DNA of 64,000 bases from Prorocentrum cordatum (GCA_963575745.1 CAUYUJ010018719.1:1-64000), one strand, 5' to 3'. Positions 29,201-39,504 are shown, counted from the stretch's first letter. Numbers and translations are program-made. Notes: generated by a model not told the origin, from the sequence alone.

Positions 29201-30576
29201 ATGGAGAGAACTTCGCGACCTTCATGACACGTATGTTTCGACGTGGGCGCTCGATGCTACACAAGGAAGGGAAACCGTCCTTGGTCCAGCTGTACCTGCA
29301 CAAGCAGTTCATGTGGGCCAAGGATATTGCCACGGAGTGCTTTGAAAATATGTCAGGCTCGCTGCAGGACTTGAGTATCCCTGCAACGGGAGGGTCTCAG
29401 TTGATTGGGAAGAGCGTGGAGGAGGAGATGATGGAGGTGGAGGTGGAGGAGCCTAACAGGAGGAAGAGGAAGAGTGCTCTCATCAGGGAGGCAAAACGAG
29501 CTTGTGAAGGGTTGTCTCAGAACACGTCCAGGTTGCAGGCCGGGGTCCAGGAGAAGCAGGTTCGTTTCCCAGGGAGAAAGCTTCGTTTTCGTGAAGGGGA
29601 GCATGTTGACCGAGGTGCTCAAAGTAGGCTTCTCATGCTGCATGCAGGTTTTGAATGGACTGATAGGCGGGATGACTTTATTGCGACCCTGGACACACAG
29701 AGTGCACGGGAGGTGACGAGAGCCAGGGGACAGTCAACCAATCTTCTGGGTATGTGTCCGTGGGCCAGAGTGTTCGAAGAGGTGGCGGGGAAGTACTGGA
29801 TCGACGGTATTGCTTGGGATGAGGCTAGCTGGATATTCTTTGTGAGGACTGTCTTGAAGGACGCTCCTGAGATGTTGAACCTGTGTGTATTGAAAGACCC
29901 CATGCCCTGGAAGGAGTCGGAGGAGGAGGAGATGACTAAGAAGCAGGAGGACCCAGATAAGTTGGCCAAACGTCTCATTGCTATATTCCAGGATCATACT
30001 GAATTTGAGTTCGTGCCAGGGAAGATTTCTGTGGAACTGATGGGGGATTCGCAATGTGTTATCAGGTGGTTGGAGGGCTTGAGTAGTATCACTAATAGAA
30101 AGTATGCTAACCGTGTGATGTGGGCGCAGGATACTACAAACGATCTAGCCGACAGATGCGGACTACGAGCTGCCAATTTAGGACGGAATGTGTGGAAGTG
30201 GGTGTATAGGGAGGGCAATACTCGTGCCGATGAATTAACGTGGGCCGCGCGGAGAGGTGAATGTTTCGAACATTATGACACTTGTTTTCTTCAGGATGTG
30301 AAAGATTGTAAGGTTGTGATCTCGGGGATCAAAGGAGGCTTTGATGGTGGGAGATCGTTTCTTGGCGTAGGCTGTGGCTGGTATCTGGATTGTCATGTGT
30401 GTAGTGCTCTCCCCTCCTCTTCTTACTATAATCAGACTGGCTGGCGCCAGAATGTAGGTCTCAAAAGCTTCCTTCTCCCAGCACAATGCACTATCACAGA
30501 GGCTGAGCTTGAAGCTGCCCGAGAGCTCCTTTTAGGAGTGGTGCATATCCTGAGTTTGTCAGGATATCCCCTGTAG
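26272..30576 (+). CDS. LINE-A ORF2: EEP endonuclease, reverse transcriptase, permuted RNase H
   Basis: 1434 residues from ATG 26272. The endonuclease domain spans about residues 1-285: LQECQNV, MMDANVEV, YKVLDYI and WSDHKMV are the EEP/APE boxes. The first box (ASWNIR) is encoded upstream, at 26254-26271, in the same frame as the preceding UGA and ORF1, so this Met is probably not the domain start. In the RT, motif A is VLDVECAFDN (D663), motif B is TGSLEGPDIWN, and motif C is IWADN (residues 768-772) in place of the usual YADD. An LYGVE-type thumb motif follows. The last 180 residues hold RNase H signatures in unusual order: D1259 (GDSQ), D1320 (NTRADEL), D1358 (FDGG), E1412 (TEAELEA). A 12-residue duplication lies at 834-857. 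Confidence 0.88.
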   Translation: MKGDGAETLNALGFLKHEGMELIGLQECQNVPLYLVHELGYEAKWSTQHVLGDDARDRRCIEGNAGVLIANGLQDSILETRERRRFVVVALRGPRIGALIVASLYLPHVEFYGRSAAQMDRMFTFYQDILLELVEMIIELRKKFGIKEVVIMMDANVEVHQDVTIDRVQVTGKGVQASTSKSSQGGFEKMREKYRDYMSRSLCMAMARLQLTLINTHGERCATFRSSMNTYKVLDYIAVPKDWCHTGLDPRCDFVKPLGDKRVDRWSDHKMVSCFLPGPPARVGKGPRVLGSLARWRPIPGKDVEVRRVIAERVLGISNSECERRRATKRRRDREEEKVEDQEGLMEQQVCKTRWRTISLDIFEERLKAGAVEDKKLFELKTSIGNDLKLSEEEKEVRDYHYGVHKRWKKGEVDEKEFKDSRRRWNRVRRELRRRILEYKYRDEGKPHTVVTHMKIDGTMTENRESWKKEIAKIARMKYSSQTLHQQNVECLARLKQRAIQHTRLNAVSSPITMGILHKARARLKVGKAVGYDGISAALLRSLSWEALRVVLDCFQQLYARRLQSPPSWRKLLATLILKDTKKPEFTSTRTLALNSVLSKWYMACLCILLNRHVEQNTPRTGINLYGFHEGRKCSEITAGLKNLIRHARLWGKHENACVGVLDVECAFDNITIPMADRAMYDINVDPELAYAILEQNADVTATFRFGPVESESLPWSSCIKTGSLEGPDIWNIVTIACLGKVLLDWERRGIGLKLSHEAASTTISHFIWADNFVLITDSRSALREMIWQLTVPLHAWGLRWKPTSLEYMDVGALKNVFDPLVVTMTPPGLERLGSSSSGVRNHMCGSSSSGVRNHMCGSSNGALDVSPSEAVNQTTVELKQVDEIIVLGTKLNRTLDDYHDIRYRLQKGISAFWRDRRYYQSMVIPWRRKFKRYDARVRVQILYGVEGSSSDIGVLRLLHKEEGKMLSRMCWRQKRNGENFATFMTRMFRRGRSMLHKEGKPSLVQLYLHKQFMWAKDIATECFENMSGSLQDLSIPATGGSQLIGKSVEEEMMEVEVEEPNRRKRKSALIREAKRACEGLSQNTSRLQAGVQEKQVRFPGRKLRFREGEHVDRGAQSRLLMLHAGFEWTDRRDDFIATLDTQSAREVTRARGQSTNLLGMCPWARVFEEVAGKYWIDGIAWDEASWIFFVRTVLKDAPEMLNLCVLKDPMPWKESEEEEMTKKQEDPDKLAKRLIAIFQDHTEFEFVPGKISVELMGDSQCVIRWLEGLSSITNRKYANRVMWAQDTTNDLADRCGLRAANLGRNVWKWVYREGNTRADELTWAARRGECFEHYDTCFLQDVKDCKVVISGIKGGFDGGRSFLGVGCGWYLDCHVCSALPSSSYYNQTGWRQNVGLKSFLLPAQCTITEAELEAARELLLGVVHILSLSGYPL
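28771..28842 (+). repeat. 36-bp tandem duplication inside LINE-A ORF2
   Basis: Two 36-bp units (28771-28806 and 28807-28842) with four differences encode GSSSSGVRNHMC twice, a Ser/Gly linker between the RT palm and thumb. Frame is kept. Copy 2 has the same duplication, so it predates their split. Confidence 0.8.
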
Positions 30577-30636
30577 GACTGGGTCTGGGGCTCCTTAGGA
30601 GCTTAACCCTGCCAGGACCCGCCTAGAACGCCTAGA
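30545..30636 (+). other. LINE-A 3' end structures
   Basis: A perfect 9-bp stem, 30545-30553 with 30559-30567, overlaps the last codons and stop of ORF2. Downstream, gctcc/ggagc forms a second small stem within ctccttaggag, and GGGTCTGG can pair with CCAGGACCC around it with one bulge. The terminus is two direct CGCCTAGAA copies. In LINEs without poly(A), such 3' stems and short terminal repeats are typically what the reverse transcriptase recognises; that role is inferred here. Confidence 0.6.
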
Positions 30637-30669
30637 ACCAAGGTTGACGGCTTACCGCCGGCGCCCAGT
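30637..30669 (+). repeat. Family B element 15, right part of the terminal hairpin
   Basis: ACCAAGGTTGACGG then CTTACCGCCGGCGCCCAGT: the second half of the palindrome split at 24687, including the second copy of the target duplication. Confidence 0.78.
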
Positions 30670-31670
30670 AATTCGAAAACGCTGGCAGGCTAGTTGGCTC
30701 GAAAAATCTCGACTGAACTTTTCACAACTTTTGGTCGGTTGAACATTTTGTTCTCGAAATTCAACAATTCGTTTGAGCTCTATCATTTTTCCCGTGATAT
30801 TCGATCTTATTCATGCTCGCCATCTCGATCTAAGCTCGATCGGGTGCATATTACTATCGAAAAGCACTGCGGCGGTATCGGCCGTTTCGAGTTATCTTGA
30901 TACGCGCTATCGGTTTTCTCAACATAACTCGAGCTTAGGACAGCTATAGAGCTGGTAAGCACAGCTAATCAATGCAGAATGATTCGGCGCGTTCGCCTGT
31001 TGAATCGAGAGATCTGAACTCGGTCTGTTATCCGAGCTAGATGCGCAAACCTATTCGTATTATTCGAGTCATCTTGACAGGAACTCTCGGTTTTCTGTAC
31101 TTAACTCGAGCTGTAGGACAGCTACAGAGTTTATATTCACAGAAACCGATTTAGAATCATCAGTTGCGTTTGTCTGTCGAATCTAGAGCTCTGAACTCGG
31201 TCTGCTGCCCGATCTAGAATCGCGACATTATTCGTATTGGTCGAGTCATCTTAAGACGTGCTCTCGTTTTTCTTCACTCAACTCGCGCTGAGTGGGGCTA
31301 CAGTGCTTGTTGTCACAGGAATCGAGTTGAAGACATCAGGCGCGTCCACCTGTCGAATCCAGAGCTCGGAAATCGGTCTGCTGCCCGAATGAGGTCCGCG
31401 AAACTATTCGTATTGTTGAGTCATCCTGAGAGGTGATGTCGGTTTTCTGCACTTAACTCGGGCAGTAGGGAGGCTGCAGGGCTGGTAATGACAGGAGTCG
31501 ATTCGCAGACATCAGACGCGCCCGCCTGTGGCATTCAGAGGTCGAAAAATATTCACTATAAGTCAGAATGTTGGTAGGCGCTGTCGGTTTTCTCAACTCA
31601 AGTCGAGCTAGAAAGCTCTACGAGTTCCCCGGCGGTAACCAGGGTTGACGGTTTACCGCCGGCGCCCAGT
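30670..31670 (+). repeat. Family B element 16 (M2 tail, leader, four units)
   Basis: M2 tail variant aattcgaaaacgctggcagg to 30694, leader from TGGCTCGAAAAATCTCGAC, units near 30890, 31067, 31243 and 31420, tail 31609-31670. Confidence 0.72.
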
Positions 31671-32007
31671 TGGCCCAGCTGGCCGAGGCGGACAATGTGA
31701 TAACTTTTGGGTGGTTTTGCGAAAATTTGAAAGATATTTGACCATTTATTTTAAGAAAGCAGATTTTTACGCCGAGCATTGGCATATAAACTCCTCTCTG
31801 ACAGCAGCTCAGCTCTCTCGATGCATTTTTGCATGAGTTGACTTCCAGGAACTGAGCGAATATGAACGTCGAAAAATCGAATTTGAAGGTTAAAAAAAAA
31901 AACCTTAATTTTTTGATTATGTGTCGATTCTCTGCACTCTTACAGTGAGAGGAACTCTACGAGGTTCCCGGCGGTGACCAGGTTGACGGTTCACCGCCGG
32001 CGCCAGT
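31671..32007 (+). repeat. Family A element 14 (type II, no M1)
   Basis: Starts TGGCCCAGCTGGCCGAGG. Type II body (cgagcattggcatataaac, gagttgacttccagg) with a short A run at 31892-31900. Tail GGAACTCTACGAGGTTCC, ends CGCCAGT at 32007. Confidence 0.72.
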
Positions 32008-33485
32008 TGGCTCGAAAAATCTCGACGGAACTTTTGCTGACTTTTCATCGGTTGAAAATTATGTTTTCGAACTTCAACAATTCGTTAGATCTCTCGTATT
32101 TTTTCCCGTGATATTCGATCTGATTCCCGTTCGCCATCTTGATCTCAGCTCGATCGGATGAAAATTACTATCGAAAAGTACTGTGGCGGGATTGGCCGTT
32201 TCGAGTCATCTTGATACGCGCTGTCGGTTTTCTGAAGATAACTCGAGCTTCAGGACATCTAGAGAGCTGGTAAGCTCAGTTAATCGATCCTGAATGATCA
32301 GACGCGTTCGTCTCTTGAAACAAGAGGTCTGAACTCGCTCTGTTAGCCGAGCTAGGTCCGCAAACCTATTTGTATTATTCGAGTCATCTTGACAGGAACT
32401 CTCGGTTTTCTGTACTTAACTCGAGCTGTAGGACAGCTACAGAGCTTATATTCACAGAAACCGATTTAGAATCATCAGTTGCGTTTGTCTGTCGACTCGA
32501 GAGCTCTGAACTCGGTCTGCTGCCCGATCCAGAATCGCGAAACTATTCGTATTGGTTGAGTCATCTTGAGAAGTGCTCTCGGTTTTCTTTCACTCAACTC
32601 GCGCTGAGGGGGGCTACAGTGCTGGTGGTCACAGGAATCGATTTGAAGATATCAGGCGCGTCCGGCTGTCGAATCCAGAGCTCGGAACTCGGTCTCCTGC
32701 CTGAATTAGGTCTGCAACACTACTGTATTGTTCGAGTGATCCTGAGAGATGCTGTGTTTTCTGCATTAAACTCGGGCTCTAGGGAGGCTGCAGGGCTGGT
32801 AATGATTAGGCGTTCGCTTGTTGAATCCAGAGGTCTGAACTCGGTTTGTTAGCCGAGCAAGGTCCGCAAACCTATTCGTATTGTTCGAGTCATCTAGACA
32901 GACGCTCTCTGTTTTCTGTACTTAACTAGAGCTATAGGACAGCTACAGAGCCGATGCGTACAGAATCTGATCCAGAATCAGCAGTTGCGTTTGTCTGTGA
33001 AATCCAGAGCTCTGAACTCGGTCTGCTGCTCGATTTAGAATTGCGAAACCATTCGCATAAGTCATCTTGAGAAGTGCTCTCGGTTTTCTTCACTCAACTC
33101 GCGCTGAGTGGGGCTACAGTGCTGGTGGTCACAGGAATCGATTTGAAGACATCCGACGCTTCTGCCTGTCGAATTCAGAGCTCGGAACTCGGTCTGCTGC
33201 CCGAATTAGGTCTGCGAAACTACTCTATATTGTTCAAGTCATCCTGAGAGGTGCTGTCCGTTTTCTGCACTCAACTCGGGCTATAGGGGGGCTGCAGGGC
33301 TGGTAATGACAGGATTCAATTCGCAGACATCAGACGCGTCCGCCTGTCGCATTCAGAGGTCAAAATATTCACTATGAGTCGGAATGTTCGCAGGTGCTGT
33401 CGGTTTTCTCAACTTAAGTCAGCTAGGAAGCTCTACGAGTCTCCCGGCGGTAACCAAGGTTGACGGTTTACCGCCGGCGCCCAGT
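32008..33485 (+). repeat. Family B element 17 (about seven units, longest array)
   Basis: Leader from TGGCTCGAAAAATCTCGACG, units from 32204 to about 33240, tail 33424-33485. One unit near 32735-32800 is shortened by an internal deletion that joins aatgattagg to cgttcgcttg. A 160-residue open frame at 32370-32852 is produced by 178-bp units keeping phase and is not a gene. Confidence 0.73.
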
Positions 33486-33558
33486 TGGCCGACTCGACCT
33501 TAAGAGACAATGTGGCGACTTAGGGTCGGTTATTCTATCTTTGTGCAAAATGACTCGT
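33486..33558 (+). repeat. Family A 5' fragment
   Basis: TGGCCGACTCGACC followed by a diverged segment (gacttagggtcggttattc) resembling the type IV start at 36251. Cut off by an M2 at 33559. Nothing else seen. Confidence 0.5.
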
Positions 33559-34606
33559 AACTCGTAGAGCTTCCCTCAGCAATATTGCTGGAAGCTAAGA
33601 GTAACTCCGGCGTGCTGGAGAGCTAGTTGGCAGGAAAAATCTCGACGGAACTTTTGCTGACTTTTGGTCGGTTGAAAATTTTGTTCTCGAAATTCAACAA
33701 TTCGTTAGAGCTCTAGTATTTTTTCCCGTAATATTCGATCTTATCCCCGCTCGCCATCTTGATCTCAGCTCGATCGGGTGAATATTACTATCGAAAAGCA
33801 CTGTGGCGGGATCGACCGTCTGGAGTCATCTTGATATGCGCTAACGGTTTTCTCAACATAACTCGAGCTTTAGGACAGCTACATGGCTGGTATGCACAGC
33901 TAATCGATGTAGAATGAGAAGTCGCGTGCGCCTGTTGACCCCAGAGGTCTGAACTCGGTCTGTTAGCCGTGCTAGGTCCGCAAACCTATTTGTATTATTC
34001 GAGTCATCTTGACAGGAACTCTCGGTTTTCTGTACTAACTCGAGCTGTAGGATAGCTACAGAGCTGATAAGTACAGAAACCGATTCAGAATCATCAGTTG
34101 CGTTTGTCTGTCGAATCCAGAGCTCTAAAACTCGGTCTGCTGGCCGATGTAGAATCGCGAAACTATTCGTATTGGTCGAGTCATCTTGAGAAGAGCTCTG
34201 GGTTTTCTTCACTCAACTCGCGTTGAGGGGGGCTATACAGTGCTGGTGGTCACAGGAATCGATTTGAAGACATCAGGCGCGTCCGTCTGTCGAATCCAGA
34301 TCTCAGAACTCGGTCTGCTGCTGAATTAGGTCTGCGAAACTACTGTATTGTTCGAGTCAACCTCAGAGATGCTGTCGGTTTTCTGTACTTAACTTGGGCT
34401 GTAGGGGGGCTGCAGGGCTGGTAATGACAGGAGTCGATTCGCAGACATCAGACACGTCCGCCTGTCGCATTGAGAGGTCAAAAAATATTCACTATAAGTC
34501 GGAATGTTGGTAGGTGCTGTCGGTTTTCTCAACTTAAGTGGAGCCAGGAAGCTCTACGAGTCTCCCGGCGGTAACCAAGGTTGACGGTTTACCGCCGGCG
34601 CCCAGT
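33559..34606 (+). repeat. Family B element 18, with M2 (about four units)
   Basis: M2 33559-33627 with a shortened loop (tcagcaatattgct), leader from TGGCAGGAAAAATCTCGACG, units from about 33826, tail 34545-34606. Confidence 0.73.
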
Positions 34607-35647
34607 AGAGCTTCCCTGAGAGCGCAGCGGCGAAGCTCAAGAGTAATTCGATAACGCTGGCAGGCTAGTTGGCTCGAAAAATCTCGACTGAACTTTTCAC
34701 AACTTTGGCTCGGTTGAAAATTATGTTCTCGAAATCTGACCATTCGTTAGAGCTCTAGTATTTTTTCCCGTGATCTTCGATCTTATTCCCGCTCGCCATC
34801 TTGATCTCAGCTCGATCGGGTGGGTATTACTATCGAAAAGCGTCATGGCGGGATCGGCCGTTTTGAGCCATGTCGATATGCGCTGACGGTTTTCTGAAAA
34901 TAACTCGAGCTTTAGGACATCTACAGAGCTGGTAGACACAGCTAATCGATGTAGAATGATTAGGCGCATTCGCCTGTTGAATCCAGAGGTCTGAACTCGG
35001 TCTGTCAGCGGAGCTAGGTCCGCAAACCTATTCGTACTATTGGAGTAATCTTGACAGAAACTATCGGTTTTCTGTACTTAACTCGAGCTGTAGGACAGCT
35101 AGATAGCTGATATTCACAGAAACCGATTCAGAATCATCAGTTGCGTTTGTCTCTCGAATCCAGAGCTCTGAACTCGGTGTGCTGCCCGATCTGGAAGCGC
35201 GAACCTATTCGTATTTGTCGAGTCATCTTGAGGAGTGCTCTCGGTTTTCTTCACTTAACTCGCGGTGAGGGGGGCCACAGTGCTGGTGATCACAGGTATC
35301 GATTTCAAGACATCAGCGGTTGTCCGCATGTCGAATCCAGAGCTCGGAACTCGGTGTGCTGCCCGAATTAGGTCTGCGAAACTACTATATTGTTCGAGTC
35401 ATCCTGAGAGGTGCTGTCGGTTTTCTGCATTCAACTTGGGTTGTAGGGGGCTGCAGGGCTGGTAATCACAGGAGTCGGTTCGCAGACATCAGACGCGCCC
35501 GCCTGTCGCATTCAGAGGTCAAAAAATATTCACTATAAGTCGGAATGTTGGTAGGTGCTGTCGGTTTTCTCAATTTAAGTCGAGCTAGGAAGCTCTACGA
35601 GTTCCCCGGCGGTAACCAAGGTTGACGGTTTACCGCCGGCGCCCAGT
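34607..35647 (+). repeat. Family B element 19, partial M2 (about four units)
   Basis: M2 begins late (agagcttccctgag) with a changed loop (agcgcagcggcgaagctc) and ends at 34669. Leader, four units with gttgtccgcatgtcg variation, tail 35586-35647. Confidence 0.71.
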
Positions 35648-36250
35648 TTGAAAGTTCGTTTTACAAACAGGTATTTTTCCCACCCGTAGCGGTTTATGCC
35701 GCGTCTGCCAGTTAAATTTCCAGGTCTGTAGCTGTAATATTACTATCAAAAGACTTGAGGGAACCGTCGGCCGTTTCGAGTCATCTTGAGACGCGTTAAC
35801 AGTTTTCTGTACTTAACTCGAGATTTAGGACAGCTACAGAGCTGATTCTTCCAGAAACCGATTCAGAATCATCAGACGCGTTCGTCTGTCCCATCGAGAG
35901 GTCTGAACTCGGTCTGCTGCTCGAGCTAGGCCCGCAAAACTATTTCTATATACAATCGTTTTGACGAGTGTTTCCTTTAACTAAAGATTTAGAAGAGCTA
36001 CAGAGCTGGCACGCATATGAACCGACTCAGTATCACCTGGCGCGATTTTTCTCGCATCGAGAGGTCCGAACTCGGTCTGGCAGCTAGGTTGACCAAGCGA
36101 AGATGCAAAATTTTAAAAACATATTTCTGATATTTCTTCTTTACGCTTCAGAAAGCTTCTTCCGTGTGCTTCGATCAGCGCCGCGCCAGAATAGAGCCCT
36201 ACGAGGCTCCCGGCGGTTACCTGGTTGACAGTTTACTGCCGGATCCCAGT
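35648..36250 (+). repeat. A/B chimeric element, forward copy
   Basis: The first 120 bp are family A type III/IV-like (cccgtagcggtttatgccgc). It then contains about 1.5 family B units (from gccgtttcgagtcatcttga, 35780) and finally a family A end (gagccctacgaggctccc, hairpin, GGATCCCAGT). The same mosaic recurs inverted at 36584-37152, so it is a stable element type rather than a single accident. Confidence 0.62.
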
Positions 36251-36583
36251 TGGCCAACCCGGCCCGGGCGGACAATGTGATGATCTGGGGTCGGTTTTCG
36301 AAGATGGCGAGAGATTTTGAAATTCGTTTTGCGAATTTGAAATTTTATTCTATGCAGTGAATCATGGCGCTTTCGATGGTGCAATTCTCAGGGCCGTAGC
36401 TTTATTAGTTCGATTAAAAGACTATGGGGAACCACCATTGTGTACGACCGAAAAAAAGATGTCTTGATGTTTGAAGCTAGTTTGCAGAAGCTTTGTTCTG
36501 CTGTTATGACCGACCTGGTCTATGCAGAGCTCTACGAGGGTCCCCGCGGTAATCTGGTTGACGGTTCACCGCCGGTTCCCAGT
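36251..36583 (+). repeat. Family A element 15 (type IV)
   Basis: Starts TGGCCAACCCGGCCCGG. The body differs from types I-III: gggtcggttttcgaagatgg, then gtttgaagctagtttgcag. Tail GAGCTCTACGAGGGTCCC and hairpin (left arm damaged, cccgcggtaa), ending GGTTCCCAGT at 36583. Confidence 0.68.
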
Positions 36584-37152
36584 CGACTGGGAGCCGGCGG
36601 TAAACCGTCAACCAGCTTACCGCCGGGAGCCTCGTAGAGCTCTTGTCTGCACGACGCTGCTTGGAAAACGTGGGAAAAGCTTTCTCACGCGTGAGCTGGG
36701 GAACCAACAGCTCTCAGAGCACTCTTATACGAATAGTTTCGAGCATCTAGCTCGAGTAGCAGATCGAGTTCAGACCTCTCGATCGAACAGACAAATGCGC
36801 CTGATGATTCTGAATCGGTTTCTCTAAGTAGCAGCTCTATAAGTCTTCTAAATCTTGAGAAGGACAGAAAACTGTCGACGCGTCTCAAGATGCGGGAATC
36901 GGCCGACGGTTCCCTCAAGTCTTTCGATAGTAATATTGCAGCTTCGGACCTGAGAATTTCACTGGCAGACGCTGCGCAACCCACTACAGGTGAGAAAAAT
37001 ACCGGTTCCGAAAACGAACTTCAAAATTTTGCACCAAGATTGCAAAACCGACCCAAAGTTACCAGATTGTCTCTTAAGGTCGGGTCGGCCAACTTGCTCC
37101 ACCCTGCGCCCGAATTCCTCTTAGCTCATCTTGCCGAAGAGCTCTACGAGGT
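36584..37152 (-). repeat. A/B chimeric element, inverted copy with M1
   Basis: On the minus strand it reads M1 (ACCTCGTAGAGCTC from 37152), A start, about one B unit (around 36740-36900), A end and terminal hairpin abutting that of element 15. The junction TCCCAGTCGACTGGGA is itself palindromic. The embedded open frames are fragments. Confidence 0.63.
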
Positions 37153-37341
37153 ATGAGCTAGAGGAAATCCGGCGCGGGGTGGAGCTAGTTGGCCGACCCG
37201 GCCAGAAAGGACAAAGTAACTCGTAGAGCTTCCCTTAGCAAGGTATTGCTGGAAGCTTAAGAGTAATTCCGGGGCGCCAGGGAGCTAGTTGGCAAGAAAA
37301 ATCTCGACGGATCTTTTGCTGACATTTGGTCGGTTGAAAAT
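37153..37341 (+). repeat. M1 tail, A fragment, M2 and truncated B leader
   Basis: atgagctagaggaaatccgg to AGT completes an M1-like end. TGGCCGACCCGGCCAG to acaaagt (37217) is the first 30 bp of family A. M2 37218-37289 (one extra G in the loop) and a leader fragment to gttgaaaat follow. The next M2 begins after this T. Confidence 0.62.
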
Positions 37342-38524
37342 AACTCGTAGAGCTTCCCTTAGCAAGTTATTGCTGGAAGCTTAAGAGTAATTCCGGGGCG
37401 CTGGAGAGCTAGTTCGCAAGGAAAATCTCGACGGACCTTTTGGTGACTTTTGGTCGGTTGAAAATTTAGTTCTCGAAATTTGAACATTCGTTAGAGCTCT
37501 AGTATGTTTTCCCATGATATTCGATCTTTTATCCGCTCGCCATCTTGATCTCAGCTCGATCGGGTACCTTTTACTGCCAAAAAGCACACGGGCGGGACTG
37601 GCCGTTTCGAATCATCTTGTCATGCGGTGTCGGCTTTCTCAAGATAACTCGAGCTTCAGGACAGCCAAAGAGCTGGTAAGCACAGCTAATCGATTGAGAA
37701 TGATCAGGCGCGTTCGCCTGTTAGGTCTGGTCTCGGTCTGGTAGCCGAGCTAGGTGCGCAAACCTATTCGTATTATTCGAGTCATCTTGACAGACGCTCT
37801 CGGTTTTCTGTACTTAACTCGAGCTACAGGACAGCTAAAGAGATGATACGTACAGAATCTGATTCAGAATCATCAGTGGCCGTTGTCTGTTGAATCCATA
37901 GCTCTGAACTCGGTCTGCTGCCCGATCTAGAATCGCGAAACTATTCGTGTTGTTCGAGTCGCTTGCGAGATGCTGTTGGTTCTCTGCTTAACTCGGGCTA
38001 TAGGGGGGCTGCATGGCTGGTTATCACTAGAATCGATTCGGAGACATCAGGCGCGTTCGCCTGCGGAATCCAGAGCTCCGAACTCGGTCTGTTGCCCGAA
38101 CTAGGTCCGCGAGACTATTCGTATTGCTCAAGTCATCCTGAGAGATGCTGTCGGTTTCCTGCACTTAACTCGGCTGCAGGGTGGGCTGCAGGGCTGGTAA
38201 TCACAGGGATCGATTCAGAGACATCAGACGCGTCCGCCTGTCGCATGCAGAGGTCTAAACTCGGTTTGATACTCGAACTAGGTTTGCCAAACTATTCGTA
38301 TTGTTCGAGTCATCTTGAGAGGTGTTGTCGATTTACGCACGTAACTCGGGCTGTAGAAGAGCTACAGAGCTCGTACAGAAGACAATCTAGACGCGGGGGC
38401 GTTCGGCTGTTGCATCCGAGAGGTCTCAAATTGCCCGGGCTGATTTTTTTTTCTTATGTTGTCAGGAAGCTCTACGAGTCCCCCGGCGGTAACAAAGGTT
38501 GACGGTTTACCGCCGGCGCCCAGT
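37342..38524 (+). repeat. Family B element 20, complete with M2 (about five units)
   Basis: M2 37342-37413, leader from TCGCAAGGAAAATCTCGACG, units near 37610, 37785, 37960, 38135 and 38310, tail 38463-38524. A 179-residue open frame at 37963-38502 follows the unit phase and is not credible as a gene. Confidence 0.73.
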
Positions 38525-39389
38525 TTTGTTCTCGAAATTTGAACAGTCGTTTGAGCCCTAGTGTTTTTTCCCATGATATTCGATCTTATTCCCGCTCGCC
38601 ATCTTGATCTCAGCTCGATCGGGTAACTTTAGTGCCAAAAAGCAGGCAGGCGGGATTGGCCGTTTCAAGTCATCTTGACACGGAATGACGGTTTTCTGAA
38701 CATAACTCGAGCTTTAGGACAGCTACAGAGCTGGTAAGTACAGCTAATCGATTCAAAATGACCAGACGCGTTCGCCTGTTGAATCCAGAGGTCTGAACTC
38801 GGTCTGCTAGCCGAGCTGGGTCCACAAACCTATTCGTATCATTCGAGTGATGGTAGCAAATGCTCTCGGTTTTCTGTACTTAACTCAAGCTCTAGGGCAG
38901 CTACAGAGCTGATAGTGACAGAAATCGATTAGAAATAATCGGGCACCTCTGAACTCGGCCTGCTGCCCCGAGCTAGAATCGCGAAACTGTTCGTATTGTT
39001 TGAGTCATCTTGAGAAGTGCTCTGCACTTAACTCGTGTAGCGGGAGGGCTACAGTGCTGCTGGTCACACAAATCGATTGGAAGACATCAGACGCGTCCGT
39101 CTCTCGAACCCAGAGCTCGAAAATCAGTCTGTTGCTCGAACTAGGTCCGCGAAACAATTCTATTATTCAAGTCAGCCTGAGAGGTGCTGTCGGTTTTCTG
39201 CACTTAAAACTCAGGCTGTAGGGGGCTGCAGGGCTGGTAATCACAGGAGTCGATTCGCAGACATCAGACGCGTCCTCTTGTCACATTCGGAGGTCTGAAC
39301 TCGGTTCGATACGTGGCTGGGTTGCCAAACTGTCCGTTTTTTGTTAGAGTCATCTTAAGAGGTCTGAAATCGCTTAGGCTGAAAAAAAT

Positions 39390-39424
<35 letters not shown>

Positions 39425-39504
39425 CTTCACATTATATGCTGTCAGGAAGCTCTACGAGTCCCCCGGCGGTAAGGAAGGTTGACGGTTTACCGCCGGCGCC
39501 CAGT
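38525..39504 (+). repeat. Family B element 21 with poly(T) tract (four to five units)
   Basis: Leader starts at ttttgttctcgaaatttg. Near the end of the last unit a run of more than 30 T (39391-39424) replaces the usual attcgttctctgcaa stretch. Tail 39443-39504. Confidence 0.7.

Larger units (their letters stand above)
24688..30636 (+). mobile_element. LINE-A copy 1: non-LTR retrotransposon, both ORFs open
   Basis: Complete or nearly complete LINE of about 5.95 kb in the loop of a family B terminal hairpin. AACCAAGGTTG is present on both sides (24677-24687 and 30636-30646), an 11-bp target-site duplication. The 5' end lacks about 134 bp present in copy 2 and carries six extra bases (tgcgtt), so it is slightly 5' truncated. 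ORF1 and ORF2 are in one frame, separated by a UGA. The 63-bp 3' UTR has a gctcc/ggagc stem and ends with CGCCTAGAA twice, not poly(A). Known family logic: ORF1 binds RNA, and ORF2 nicks the target and primes reverse transcription there. Activity is inferred from intactness, not shown. Confidence 0.9.

Noticed and set aside
24688-30636. LTR retrotransposon or retrovirus-like element
   Set aside because: No long terminal repeats, protease or integrase. EEP endonuclease plus a 3' end-anchored insertion with target duplication is LINE architecture.
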